A stretch of 22,163 bases of DNA from contig CAYJIZ010000028.1 in assembly GCA_964370395.1 (NCBI GenBank), positions 1 through 22,163 of the forward strand, in the 5' to 3' direction. The first letter of the stretch is position 1. The number at the start of each line of letters is the position of its first letter. The notes under the pieces were generated by a model, which was not told the DNA's origin, made no database searches, and worked only from the letters and a program-made list of their open reading frames with translations. The DNA comes from JBGUVL01 sp964370395 (GTDB lineage Bacteria; Bacillota_I; Bacilli_A; Erysipelotrichales; Erysipelotrichaceae). The position numbers were made by a program, and so were the translations under genes. This document shows, one piece after another, positions 8,285 to 15,407 of this stretch.

Positions 8285-8746
8285 TTATTTAGAATCTTTC
8301 GCTAAATTAATTAGTTCTAAGATTTCAGAAGGTTTTCCTTGGCAATCTGCCAAAGGTAAACAATAGTATTGTTTGCCTTTCCTATGAATCGCTCTCATCT
8401 TTGTTTCAATTGTTTCATCAATTTGAAAAAACAAAGTTTGATAACCCATGTATCTCTCTAATGTTATTGCATTAATTTGTTTCCATGGACAAAAGGCAAA
8501 GGATTCCATCGTATACACGCCTTTTTTATCCCATTTGATGAAATAGGCAATCGCTTTGATGTTTACAATTTTATAAACAGTAAACAAAACCACAAGCAAA
8601 GCACAAACGATGTAAATAATAATTGTAGAGAGTGCATTTTTTTGTATTGTCATAATTCCTGCTAAGATAATTGTTAATGAGATGATAATCATCGCAAGAC
8701 GAATGTACACTTTTTTCTTTTTGTATTGAAAACTTACTTCTTCCAT
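8285..8746 (-). CDS. Two-helix membrane protein with a PH-like cytoplasmic domain, unknown function
   Basis: I do not recognise a named gene. The 153-residue protein has a basic N-terminus (YKKKKVYIRL), two hydrophobic helices at about residues 17-35 and 40-60, then a soluble C-terminal half rich in short strands. The segment VYTMESFAFCPWKQINAITL resembles the strand-turn pattern of small bacterial PH-like membrane proteins (STM3941 type); this resemblance is by eye only. The ATG at 8746 is chosen because GGAGGG stands 7 bases upstream. A longer frame beginning at TTG 8773 has no such site. It lies between obg and the C39-like gene, so it is probably transcribed with them. Confidence 0.75.
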   Translation of the reverse strand: MEEVSFQYKKKKVYIRLAMIIISLTIILAGIMTIQKNALSTIIIYIVCALLVVLFTVYKIVNIKAIAYFIKWDKKGVYTMESFAFCPWKQINAITLERYMGYQTLFFQIDETIETKMRAIHRKGKQYYCLPLADCQGKPSEILELINLAKDSK

Positions 8747-8773
8747 TTGAGTCCCTCCTTGCTTATGCAACAA

Positions 8774-8795
8774 AGTAGTCCTAAAAAGGACTACT
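8774..8795 (-). terminator. Perfect 8-bp hairpin across the obg stop codon, possible weak terminator
   Basis: AGTAGTCC and GGACTACT form a perfect 8-bp stem with a 6-base loop (TTTTTA on the transcribed strand). The 5' arm includes the obg TAG stop. The stem is followed only by TTTGTTG, so as an intrinsic terminator it is weak; partial termination or 3'-end protection of obg mRNA are both possible. Confidence 0.4.
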
Positions 8796-10074
8796 CTACA
8801 AATTCAAATTCAATATCACCGATACCAACCAAGTCACCATTTTGACAACCCGCATCACGCAATGCTTGATCAACACCTAATACACGCATTTTACGAGCGA
8901 AACGGTGTTCTCCATCAACGCTATCTAAGTTAGCCATGCGGTAGGCTCTTTCTAATTCATCACCAGTTAATAACCAGCGTCCGTTTCCTAAATTATGTAC
9001 TTCAAACTTAGGTTTTTCTTCTTCAAATTTATACAATACACCTTCTGCATCACTTTGTTCATCATGCAATGGGAATGCTGGTGTCACATCTAATAAATCT
9101 GCTGCTTTATAAAGAACTTGATCCATTCCTTCAGCAATTAATGTAGTTGTTTCAAATACTTCTACATCTGGATACGCTTCTTTAAAACGTTTCAAGTTTT
9201 CTTGTGCATCATCCAAGTCCATTTTGTTTGCTACAACGATTTGTGGACGTTCTAACAAACGGTATTGGTATTCTTCTAACTCTTTATTAATAATCGCAAA
9301 ATCACTCACAGGATCTCTTCCATCGTTTGCTCCCATATCAACAACGTGAATAATAACACGACAACGTTCAATATGACGTAAGAATTGATGTCCTAATCCT
9401 TTTCCTTGTGCTGCTCCTTCGATTAAACCAGGTAAATCAGCCATTACAAAACTTCTTCCATCTGGAACACGAACCAACCCTAAGTTTGGTTGGATCGTCG
9501 TGAAGTGATAATCTGCAATTTCCGGTTTTGCTGCAGAAACAACAGACAATAAAGTACTTTTTCCTACTGAGGGAAAGCCAACTAGTCCCACATCTGCTAA
9601 TACTTTTAATTCTACCTCAATGTCCTTAATTTCTCCTGGTGCACCTTTTTCTGCGTACTCTGGTGCAGTATTACGACTTGTTTTAAATCGGAAGTTTCCT
9701 CTTCCTCCCTTACCACCTTCACAAATGACTGCAGTTTGGTTTCTTCTTGTTAAATCGGCAATGATATTACCTGTACTCAAATCACGCACTAATGTACCTA
9801 ATGGAACTTTGACAAACGTGTCATCCCCACAGGCACCATGCATTTTCTTTGTTTTTCCGTTTACTCCGTTAACGGCAACGATTTTTTTGTTAAAACGTAG
9901 ATCTAGCAAGGTTGATTTTCCTTCGTCGACAATAAAGACTACACTACCACCTTTACCACCATCACCACCACTAGGACCTCCTAATGGTACGTATTTTTCA
10001 CGACGAAAGGAAACCATTCCATTTCCACCGTCACCAGCTCTAACTTTTAGTTTTACACGATCAATAAATTGCAT
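8791..10074 (-). CDS. obg: GTPase Obg (CgtA), ribosome assembly and stress GTPase
   Basis: Obg is an essential GTPase that binds the 50S subunit and links growth to nucleotide state. The 427-residue protein has the glycine-rich Obg fold at residues 1-158. The G domain follows, with P-loop GFPSVGKST at 166-174, DLPG at 213-216 and NKMD at 283-286. The C-terminal OCT domain covers about 345-427. The ATG at 10074 follows AAAGGAG with normal spacing. It lies downstream of rplU-prp-rpmA, the classic context for obg, but a terminator-like hairpin separates it from rpmA. No independent promoter is evident in the short gap, so it may depend on read-through. Confidence 0.98.
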   Translation of the reverse strand: MQFIDRVKLKVRAGDGGNGMVSFRREKYVPLGGPSGGDGGKGGSVVFIVDEGKSTLLDLRFNKKIVAVNGVNGKTKKMHGACGDDTFVKVPLGTLVRDLSTGNIIADLTRRNQTAVICEGGKGGRGNFRFKTSRNTAPEYAEKGAPGEIKDIEVELKVLADVGLVGFPSVGKSTLLSVVSAAKPEIADYHFTTIQPNLGLVRVPDGRSFVMADLPGLIEGAAQGKGLGHQFLRHIERCRVIIHVVDMGANDGRDPVSDFAIINKELEEYQYRLLERPQIVVANKMDLDDAQENLKRFKEAYPDVEVFETTTLIAEGMDQVLYKAADLLDVTPAFPLHDEQSDAEGVLYKFEEEKPKFEVHNLGNGRWLLTGDELERAYRMANLDSVDGEHRFARKMRVLGVDQALRDAGCQNGDLVGIGDIEFEFVE

Positions 10075-10095
10075 AGAAATCTCCTTTCTTCATGA

Positions 10096-10131
10096 AAAAT
10101 AAAATCCTCACGCTATCATGTGTGAGGATTT
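10096..10131 (-). terminator. Intrinsic terminator after rpmA
   Basis: AAATCCTCAC (10102-10111 on the plus strand) pairs perfectly over 10 bp with GTGAGGATTT (10122-10131), with a 10-base loop. On the minus strand the stem is followed by a T-rich run (TATTTTTC). It sits 7 bases past the rpmA stop and before obg, so it would limit obg transcription relative to the ribosomal protein genes. Confidence 0.75.
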
Positions 10132-10137
10132 AGTTGA

Positions 10138-10422
10138 TTATGCTTGTGGATATACAGAAACTTTAGTTTTCTTTTTACCCATACGTTCAAACTTAACAAT
10201 TCCATTTGCTGTAGCAAATAAAGTGTCATCTCCACCACGTCCTACATTAGTCCCTGGATGAATTTTAGTTCCACGTTGACGATAAATAATAGATCCTGCA
10301 TGACAGAATTGTCCGTCTGCTAATTTCGCACCTAATCTTTTAGAATGAGAATCACGACCATTTTTCGTAGACCCTACTCCTTTTTTCGATGCAAATAATT
10401 GGTTATCTAAAATATATTTCAT
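10138..10422 (-). CDS. rpmA: 50S ribosomal protein L27 with cleavable N-terminal propeptide
   Basis: L27 reaches into the peptidyl transferase centre with its N-terminal tail. The 94-residue precursor begins with a short extension, MKYILDNQLF, before the conserved mature start ASKKGVGSTKNGRDS. In Firmicutes this extension is removed by the protease Prp at the Phe-Ala junction, which is known from Staphylococcus aureus; here the site reads NQLF/ASKKG instead of LQFF/ASKKG. The prp gene is immediately upstream and overlaps the ribosome binding site AGAGGTG of rpmA. The C-terminal half (HAGSIIYRQRGTKIHPG) is typical L27. Confidence 0.98.
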   Translation of the reverse strand: MKYILDNQLFASKKGVGSTKNGRDSHSKRLGAKLADGQFCHAGSIIYRQRGTKIHPGTNVGRGGDDTLFATANGIVKFERMGKKKTKVSVYPQA

Positions 10423-10426
10423 ACTC

Positions 10427-10741
10427 TTACACCTCTGCTTTCGTAATTTTTATATATTCATAATTCGTATGCTCAACCGTCTTCAATTGAATTGCGGCTG
10501 TATTTAAAATTGTTTGTAATGTTTCGTTTGAATGAATCACGTCTATTTCAATGTATCCACTTTCCATTTGAATGTTGCAACTTGACTCGCACATTTCATC
10601 AATGGCATTTAAGATACCTACGCTAATCGCACTAACTTGTGCACAAACGACATCCATCATTTCCGTTCCGTAATTGGCATGGCCAGAAATTACTATTTTA
10701 GTAAATTCTTCACTATGACAATGTAACGTTACTTCGATCAT
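10427..10741 (-). CDS. prp: Ribosomal-processing cysteine protease Prp
   Basis: Prp (YsxB family) removes the N-terminal extension of L27. The 104-residue protein has the family His in ISGHANYG (H21) and the Cys in MDVVCAQVSAI (C33), the spacing expected for the catalytic pair. It lies between rplU and rpmA, with a 2-base gap after the rplU stop and 4 bases before the rpmA start. This places the processing enzyme in the same transcript as its substrate. The matching propeptide on the adjacent L27 supports an active enzyme. Confidence 0.95.
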   Translation of the reverse strand: MIEVTLHCHSEEFTKIVISGHANYGTEMMDVVCAQVSAISVGILNAIDEMCESSCNIQMESGYIEIDVIHSNETLQTILNTAAIQLKTVEHTNYEYIKITKAEV

Positions 10742-10743
10742 AA

Positions 10744-11055
10744 TTAAGCCTCAATTTTGTTGATGATTAATTTAGTGTAAGGTTGTCTGTGACCTTGTTT
10801 ACGGTGAGTACTTCCTTTTTTAGCTTTGTATTTGTAAACTGTGATTTTTTTCGCTTTACCTTGTTTTTCAACAGTAGCGCTAACTTTTGCACCTTTTACA
10901 TATGGAGCTCCAACTTTAGTTGTTTTGTCTGATACTAAAACAACGTTATCGAATTCTACTTTATCACCTTCGTTAACATCTAACTTTTCAACAAAGATAA
11001 CTGCTCCTTCTTCAACTTTAATTTGTTTTCCACCTGTTTCAATAATTGCGTACAT
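10744..11055 (-). CDS. rplU: 50S ribosomal protein L21
   Basis: L21 is a 23S rRNA-binding protein of the large subunit. The 103-residue sequence starts MYAIIETGGKQIKVEEG, as is universal in the family, and ends with the basic KKGSTHRKQGHRQPYTKL segment. A longer frame opens at 11094, but the ATG at 11055 is chosen because AGGAGGTG stands about 8 bases upstream and because it gives the family N-terminus. It is the first gene of rplU-prp-rpmA and is preceded by the L21 leader RNA, so feedback control by a ribosomal protein is likely. Confidence 0.98.
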   Translation of the reverse strand: MYAIIETGGKQIKVEEGAVIFVEKLDVNEGDKVEFDNVVLVSDKTTKVGAPYVKGAKVSATVEKQGKAKKITVYKYKAKKGSTHRKQGHRQPYTKLIINKIEA

Positions 11056-11059
11056 ATAT

Positions 11060-11150
11060 CGCACCTCCTTCTTCATGTTCATAAGACTCGCCACATAAGG
11101 AGATGATAATCATACTTTAAATCCTTATCATGTGCGGTTGTAAGTCACAA
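11060..11150 (-). promoter_or_regulatory. L21 leader RNA (ribosomal protein autoregulatory element)
   Basis: The untranslated leader of rplU, about 108 bases from the predicted start near 11164 to the ATG, contains the arms CCGCACATGATAAGG and CCTTATGTGGCGAG. These pair over about 10 bp with a small bulge. This order, with AGTCTTATG and the AGGAGGTG site following, matches the L21 leader described in Firmicutes. It is thought to let a ribosomal protein repress its own operon. The family assignment is from memory of the consensus; exact ends are approximate. Confidence 0.75.
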
Positions 11151-11170
11151 AAAGGACATACAACATAGAT

Positions 11171-11199
11171 ATAATACAGGAAAGCATCCATTGAGTCAA
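11171..11199 (-). promoter_or_regulatory. Strong sigma-A promoter for rplU-prp-rpmA
   Basis: On the minus strand the -35 TTGACT (11199-11194) and the -10 TATTAT (11176-11171) are separated by exactly 17 bases. Each differs from consensus by one base. The predicted transcript starts near 11164, upstream of the L21 leader. Confidence 0.85.
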
Positions 11200-11241
11200 T
11201 CTTTTTTTCATTTACTTACCCTCTATAAATATGCTTTCTAC

Positions 11242-14200
11242 TTATGTTTTTTCAATTTCTTGTAACTTATTTACTAAGCAGGAGTTCGGTTTGTCAATCT
11301 TCCCTTCAATATGAAGATAATTCCCTCTTTTTAAACTGTCTTTTTTCAATGCGTAAATATTTGGCATACAGACAGCATCCATTTTACCAGTTTCATCACT
11401 TACGCTTAAAAAAGCCATGAGATCACCATTCTTCGTACGATGTTCTTTAATCCGTTCAATGAAACAAACAAAATTCACATATCCTTTTACATCCTGTAGT
11501 TCAATGATGCTCTTTGCTTGTGAATACGAATCACGTAGTTTCGTAATCGGATGATTGCTCAAATAAAAACCTAACACTTCTTTTTCACTCTCTGCAATAG
11601 CAGACGCATTTTCTTTTACCAAAATCATTGGTGGTTTACTAACCAAATCCAAATCAATCCGTGTTTGGCTCTCCTCTTCAATACGAACTAAACTACCATA
11701 TCGAATCGCATCATCCAATGTCATTTTCATACTCAAACGACCTTCTTTGAATTCATCTAATGCACCAGCATCAATAAGGGCTTCTATTATTTTACGAGAA
11801 ACCTTCTTGTTACCTACACGTGCAACAAAATCAAAATAATCCTTAAATAAACCGTTTTCTTCACGCTCTTGGATGATTTGTTGAGCTGCGACAGAACCAA
11901 CGCTTTTGATATTCAACAAAGGAAAACGCAACGCATCATTTTCTATTGTATATTTTAGTTTTGAAAGGTTCACACTTGGGTGTAACACCTTAATTTTTCT
12001 TTTCTTCGCTTCAAATACGTATTGGCTTGTTTTGTTTTCTGCACCAATCACACTATTCATTAAACTCATAAAGAAAACAAGCGGTTTGTTTGCTTTTAAA
12101 TAAGCCAATTGGTAAGCAATCAATGCATAGGCGATAGAATGCGAACGGTTAAACCCATAACCAGCAAATTTCATAATAAGCTCATACACCTGTTTTGCTA
12201 GTGTTTCTGTATAACCTTTGTTGATGGCTCCTTGAATGAATTCATCTTGTAAAGCAATCAATTCCGCACTCTTCTTTTTTGATATCGCTTTACGAAGGAT
12301 GTCGGCCTTTCCTAAAGAAAAGTCTGCCATGATTTGTACTGCTTGCATGATCTGTTCCTGGTAAATCATTACCCCATAAGTATTTTCAATAATTGGTTTT
12401 AAGCTTTCGTGAATATAATTAATGGAATTTGGTTGTTCACGATTTTTTAAATACAGTGGAATGTTCTCCATCGGACCTGGACGAAACAGAGCAATGGCTG
12501 CTGCAATTTCTTCAAAGTTTTTCGGACGCATCTTACGAATTAAATTTTTCATTCCTTCACTTTCCAATTGAAAGATACCCATCGTATCCACATCTTGGAT
12601 AAGTGCAAACGTTTTTTTATCATCTAATGGAATCTTCATAATATCCAATGGTTTGTTTTCCAATCGTTCTACATTTTGACAAACTTCATCAATGATTGTT
12701 AAGTTACGCAATCCTAAGAAGTCCATTTTAATCAAACCTAGATCTTCCAAATATTCCATTGTGAATTGGGTTGAACAAACGTCAGCTTCAACGCGAATTA
12801 ATGGACATACATTACTTATGTCACAACTCGCTAACACAATCCCTGCGGCATGTGTCGACGCGTGACGAGGTAATCCTTCTAGTTGGAGTGCAATCGCAAA
12901 AAGTTTTGAGTATTGCTTGCTCGCCATTATCGTTTGTTTGAATTTACCATTGTTTTCAAAGGTCGACTTCAGTGTAACATTAGGTGCACTCATAATCATC
13001 TTACAAATCATATCAATCTCACGAATGCTGATGTTCATCGCACGACCAACATCACGTAGTACTTGCTTTGCTGCAAGCGTACCAAACGTAACAATGTGCG
13101 CAACATGACTTTCACCGTATAACTCTTTTACATAGTTGATGACTTCATCACGTCGATTATCTGGAAAATCGATATCAATATCAGGCATACTAATACGTTC
13201 TGGATTTAAGAAACGTTCAAATAGTAAGTTATATTGGATGGGATCAACATGAGTGATACCCAAACAATACGAAACAAGAGAACCTGCTGCACTTCCTCTT
13301 CCTGGTCCAACATAAATACCAACGGATTTGGCATAACGGATAAAATCATAAACAATTAAGAAGTAATCCGCATATCCCATTTTAATTATGACATCAAGTT
13401 CATAAGTCAATCGTTTAACATAAACATCATCGATTTGGTTCCCTCTTCGTTTTTCTAAACCTTTTTTACACAAATTGCGCAAATACGAATTAGAATCAAC
13501 ATGGTACTTGTTTTTAAATATAGGTAATGTGACTTTTTCAAACGCCATTGCCACATTACATTCTTGCGCTATTTGGTTTGCATTTTCAATTAATTGTTCA
13601 TCATATAAAGCACGCATTTGTTCTTCACTACGAAAATATCGTTTGCTACTGTAATCAAGCGTAGGGTCATTCACATTTTTTTGTTGTGCAATCGCACATA
13701 GGTATTGAAACGCTTCTTCGTCCTTCTCTTGCGCATAATAAATCCTACTTAAAGCAAAACAAGGAATCGTCAACTCATTGCATACCTCTGTTAATAACTG
13801 GTTTTTTAACTTCAATAAACCAGAATCATTCATTGCAATAGCCACTCGAAAATCTTCAATTGTTTCTTTGCACATATTTAAGAAATGTTGCATTTCAATT
13901 CGTTTTTCATTGATGACAAACGACTGCAATTCATCGTTATCTCCAGCGGTTGTGATTATTACTCCTTGATCAAATTGCAAAAGTTGATCAAAAGTAAGCA
14001 ATTCCTCATTCGTGCTAATGAATGTCGATAATTTTAAAAGCGATTGGTAACCTTTATCATTTTTAGCATAAACAAGAAAAGTATAGTTCACATTATTGTA
14101 AATACAGTCCACTTCTAAAGCAAAAATTGCTTTGATGCCTTCTTTTTGGCAAGCATGATAAAAAGCCATCGCACCGTGCATGATGTGTTTGTCAGCTAAC

Positions 14201-14307
14201 GCTACGCTAGTACAATTATTTTGTTTCGCGTTTGTGACAATTGCAGAGATACGAAGGGTCGAACTTAATAATGAATAAGCACTTCTAGTATGCAAATGAG
14301 TGTACAT
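11242..14307 (-). CDS. dnaE: DNA polymerase III alpha subunit, DnaE type
   Basis: This is a C-family replicative polymerase. In Firmicutes that also carry PolC, DnaE extends primers and works on the lagging strand. The 1021-residue protein starts with a PHP domain (HLHTRSAYSLLSS) whose metal residues are partly lost (ADKHIM instead of TDHG), as in Bacillus DnaE. The polymerase core has GPGRGSAAGSLVSY at 334-347, the catalytic DIDID at 376-380 and the third acidic residue D529 in KMDFLGLR. A C-terminal OB fold covers about 940-1021. It is shorter than Bacillus DnaE (about 1115). AGAGGTG precedes the ATG. The gene has its own promoter; no clear terminator follows before the rplU promoter. Confidence 0.97.
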   Translation of the reverse strand: MYTHLHTRSAYSLLSSTLRISAIVTNAKQNNCTSVALADKHIMHGAMAFYHACQKEGIKAIFALEVDCIYNNVNYTFLVYAKNDKGYQSLLKLSTFISTNEELLTFDQLLQFDQGVIITTAGDNDELQSFVINEKRIEMQHFLNMCKETIEDFRVAIAMNDSGLLKLKNQLLTEVCNELTIPCFALSRIYYAQEKDEEAFQYLCAIAQQKNVNDPTLDYSSKRYFRSEEQMRALYDEQLIENANQIAQECNVAMAFEKVTLPIFKNKYHVDSNSYLRNLCKKGLEKRRGNQIDDVYVKRLTYELDVIIKMGYADYFLIVYDFIRYAKSVGIYVGPGRGSAAGSLVSYCLGITHVDPIQYNLLFERFLNPERISMPDIDIDFPDNRRDEVINYVKELYGESHVAHIVTFGTLAAKQVLRDVGRAMNISIREIDMICKMIMSAPNVTLKSTFENNGKFKQTIMASKQYSKLFAIALQLEGLPRHASTHAAGIVLASCDISNVCPLIRVEADVCSTQFTMEYLEDLGLIKMDFLGLRNLTIIDEVCQNVERLENKPLDIMKIPLDDKKTFALIQDVDTMGIFQLESEGMKNLIRKMRPKNFEEIAAAIALFRPGPMENIPLYLKNREQPNSINYIHESLKPIIENTYGVMIYQEQIMQAVQIMADFSLGKADILRKAISKKKSAELIALQDEFIQGAINKGYTETLAKQVYELIMKFAGYGFNRSHSIAYALIAYQLAYLKANKPLVFFMSLMNSVIGAENKTSQYVFEAKKRKIKVLHPSVNLSKLKYTIENDALRFPLLNIKSVGSVAAQQIIQEREENGLFKDYFDFVARVGNKKVSRKIIEALIDAGALDEFKEGRLSMKMTLDDAIRYGSLVRIEEESQTRIDLDLVSKPPMILVKENASAIAESEKEVLGFYLSNHPITKLRDSYSQAKSIIELQDVKGYVNFVCFIERIKEHRTKNGDLMAFLSVSDETGKMDAVCMPNIYALKKDSLKRGNYLHIEGKIDKPNSCLVNKLQEIEKT

Positions 14308-14324
14308 GTATTCACCTCTATGAA

Positions 14325-14333
14325 ATTATACCA
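14325..14333 (-). promoter_or_regulatory. Extended -10 promoter for dnaE
   Basis: The minus strand reads TGGTATAAT, a perfect TATAAT with the TGn extension. The -35 region (near TTCAATA) is poor, which the extension can offset. Transcription would start near 14318, giving a leader of only about 10-12 bases that contains little more than the ribosome binding site. Confidence 0.6.
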
Positions 14334-14385
14334 TAATTATGATCACTTATTGAATGTAATTGCACCAATCTTAATTGTTTAAACT

Positions 14386-14415
14386 AAAAAAAGAGCAAGT
14401 TCAACAACCTGCTCT
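14386..14415 (-). terminator. Intrinsic terminator after nrnA
   Basis: On the minus strand AGAGCAGGTT, a GTTG loop and AACTTGCTCT form a 10-bp stem with one G-U pair, followed by an uninterrupted T-tract. It closes the smc-ftsY-ylxM-ackA-nrnA unit and isolates dnaE. The 167-base gap between nrnA and dnaE holds only this and the dnaE promoter. Confidence 0.9.
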
Positions 14416-14474
14416 CATCTTGTTTTTTCACTTCTTTTTATCGTGTTATGAAATAACCAAAACAGTAGTTTAAG

Positions 14475-15404
14475 CTATTTGCATAATTGGTTAAAGTCAT
14501 CAATTAAATTTTCAATATCTTGTAAACTTAGTGACTTAACCCCACAAGCATTTTTGTGCCCACCACCGTTGTATTTATTCGCAACGATGTTGATTGCAAC
14601 TTGTTTGGAACGCAAGCTTCCATTAAATAAATTATCGCCATAACTTTTGTCTTCAGTGAATAAACACCAAATTTCAAATTCGTTAATGTTTGCTAATGCG
14701 AATACTTTCTCTTTTGCTTGATTGTAAGTTAAATTGTATTTCGTATAATCTTCTTCACGTAAAATAGCATAAACAACGTTATCTTTGCTTTGCATATGGT
14801 TTGTTATTTCTCTTACATAGAGAAATTCGTTCAAACTAATACCAGTTGTTTGTTGTTTGATTTCACTCACATTAACACCGCAATCAATTAAAAAAGAAGC
14901 AGCTAACAATGTATGTGATGTTGTATTAGTCGTTGAAAAGTTTAAGGAATCAGCAACTAAACCATAATATAAATATTTCGCACACTGTGGGCTTACATAA
15001 CCATGGTGTTTTTGAAACAACGAGGCTAAAATTTCACATGTGGCGGAAGCGCTCGTATCTACAAATGCTTCTTCTGCGTATTCTTCTACTACAATATGAT
15101 GGTCGATCTTAATTCTTTTCTTTGCAAAACGGTATCGTTGGTCATCGATTCGTTCGCTATCTGCTGTATCAAGGATAATCGCAATTGAGGATGCGATGGT
15201 TTCATCATCCACTTTATCAATTGCTGGAAATAAATGAGCCATACTACCAACACTCTCACCTAATGCATATACTTTTTTATCAGGAAGATTTTTTTCTAAG
15301 AACGTTTTTAACCCAAATTGTGAACCAAGTGCATCTTGGTCAGCAATTTGATGACGAAAAATCGTAATTACATCAAAATCTTTCACTTCATGAAGAATAT
15401 TCAT
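14475..15404 (-). CDS. nrnA: DHH/DHHA1 phosphoesterase, NrnA-like oligoribonuclease / pAp phosphatase
   Basis: Members of this family degrade very short RNAs, and many also hydrolyse pAp or the second messengers pApA and c-di-AMP. The 309-residue protein has the first metal motif at H18, D22 and D24 (RHQIADQDALGS), D79 in ILDTADS and the DHH at 101-103. The DHHA1 substrate motif GGGHKNACG is at 280-288. No transmembrane or GGDEF part is present, so this is the short cytosolic form rather than GdpP. It starts 3 bases after the ackA stop with only a distant AGGG, so translation may be coupled to ackA. It is the last gene before a strong terminator. Which substrate dominates cannot be told from sequence. 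Confidence 0.9.
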   Translation of the reverse strand: MNILHEVKDFDVITIFRHQIADQDALGSQFGLKTFLEKNLPDKKVYALGESVGSMAHLFPAIDKVDDETIASSIAIILDTADSERIDDQRYRFAKKRIKIDHHIVVEEYAEEAFVDTSASATCEILASLFQKHHGYVSPQCAKYLYYGLVADSLNFSTTNTTSHTLLAASFLIDCGVNVSEIKQQTTGISLNEFLYVREITNHMQSKDNVVYAILREEDYTKYNLTYNQAKEKVFALANINEFEIWCLFTEDKSYGDNLFNGSLRSKQVAINIVANKYNGGGHKNACGVKSLSLQDIENLIDDFNQLCK

Positions 15405-15407
15405 TTA

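Noticed and set aside
9620..10102. 160-codon plus-strand frame opposite the Obg glycine-rich domain
   Set aside because: The Pro-rich translation is simply the complement of the Gly-rich Obg fold codons.
11056..11094. Longer L21 with 13 extra N-terminal residues
   Set aside because: The AGGAGGTG site and universal MYAIIETGGKQ start place the true ATG at 11055; the extension is leader RNA.
14445..14457. Small hairpin GTTAT-GAA-ATAAC after nrnA
   Set aside because: Only 5 bp, AT-rich, and the strong terminator lies just downstream; no role can be supported.
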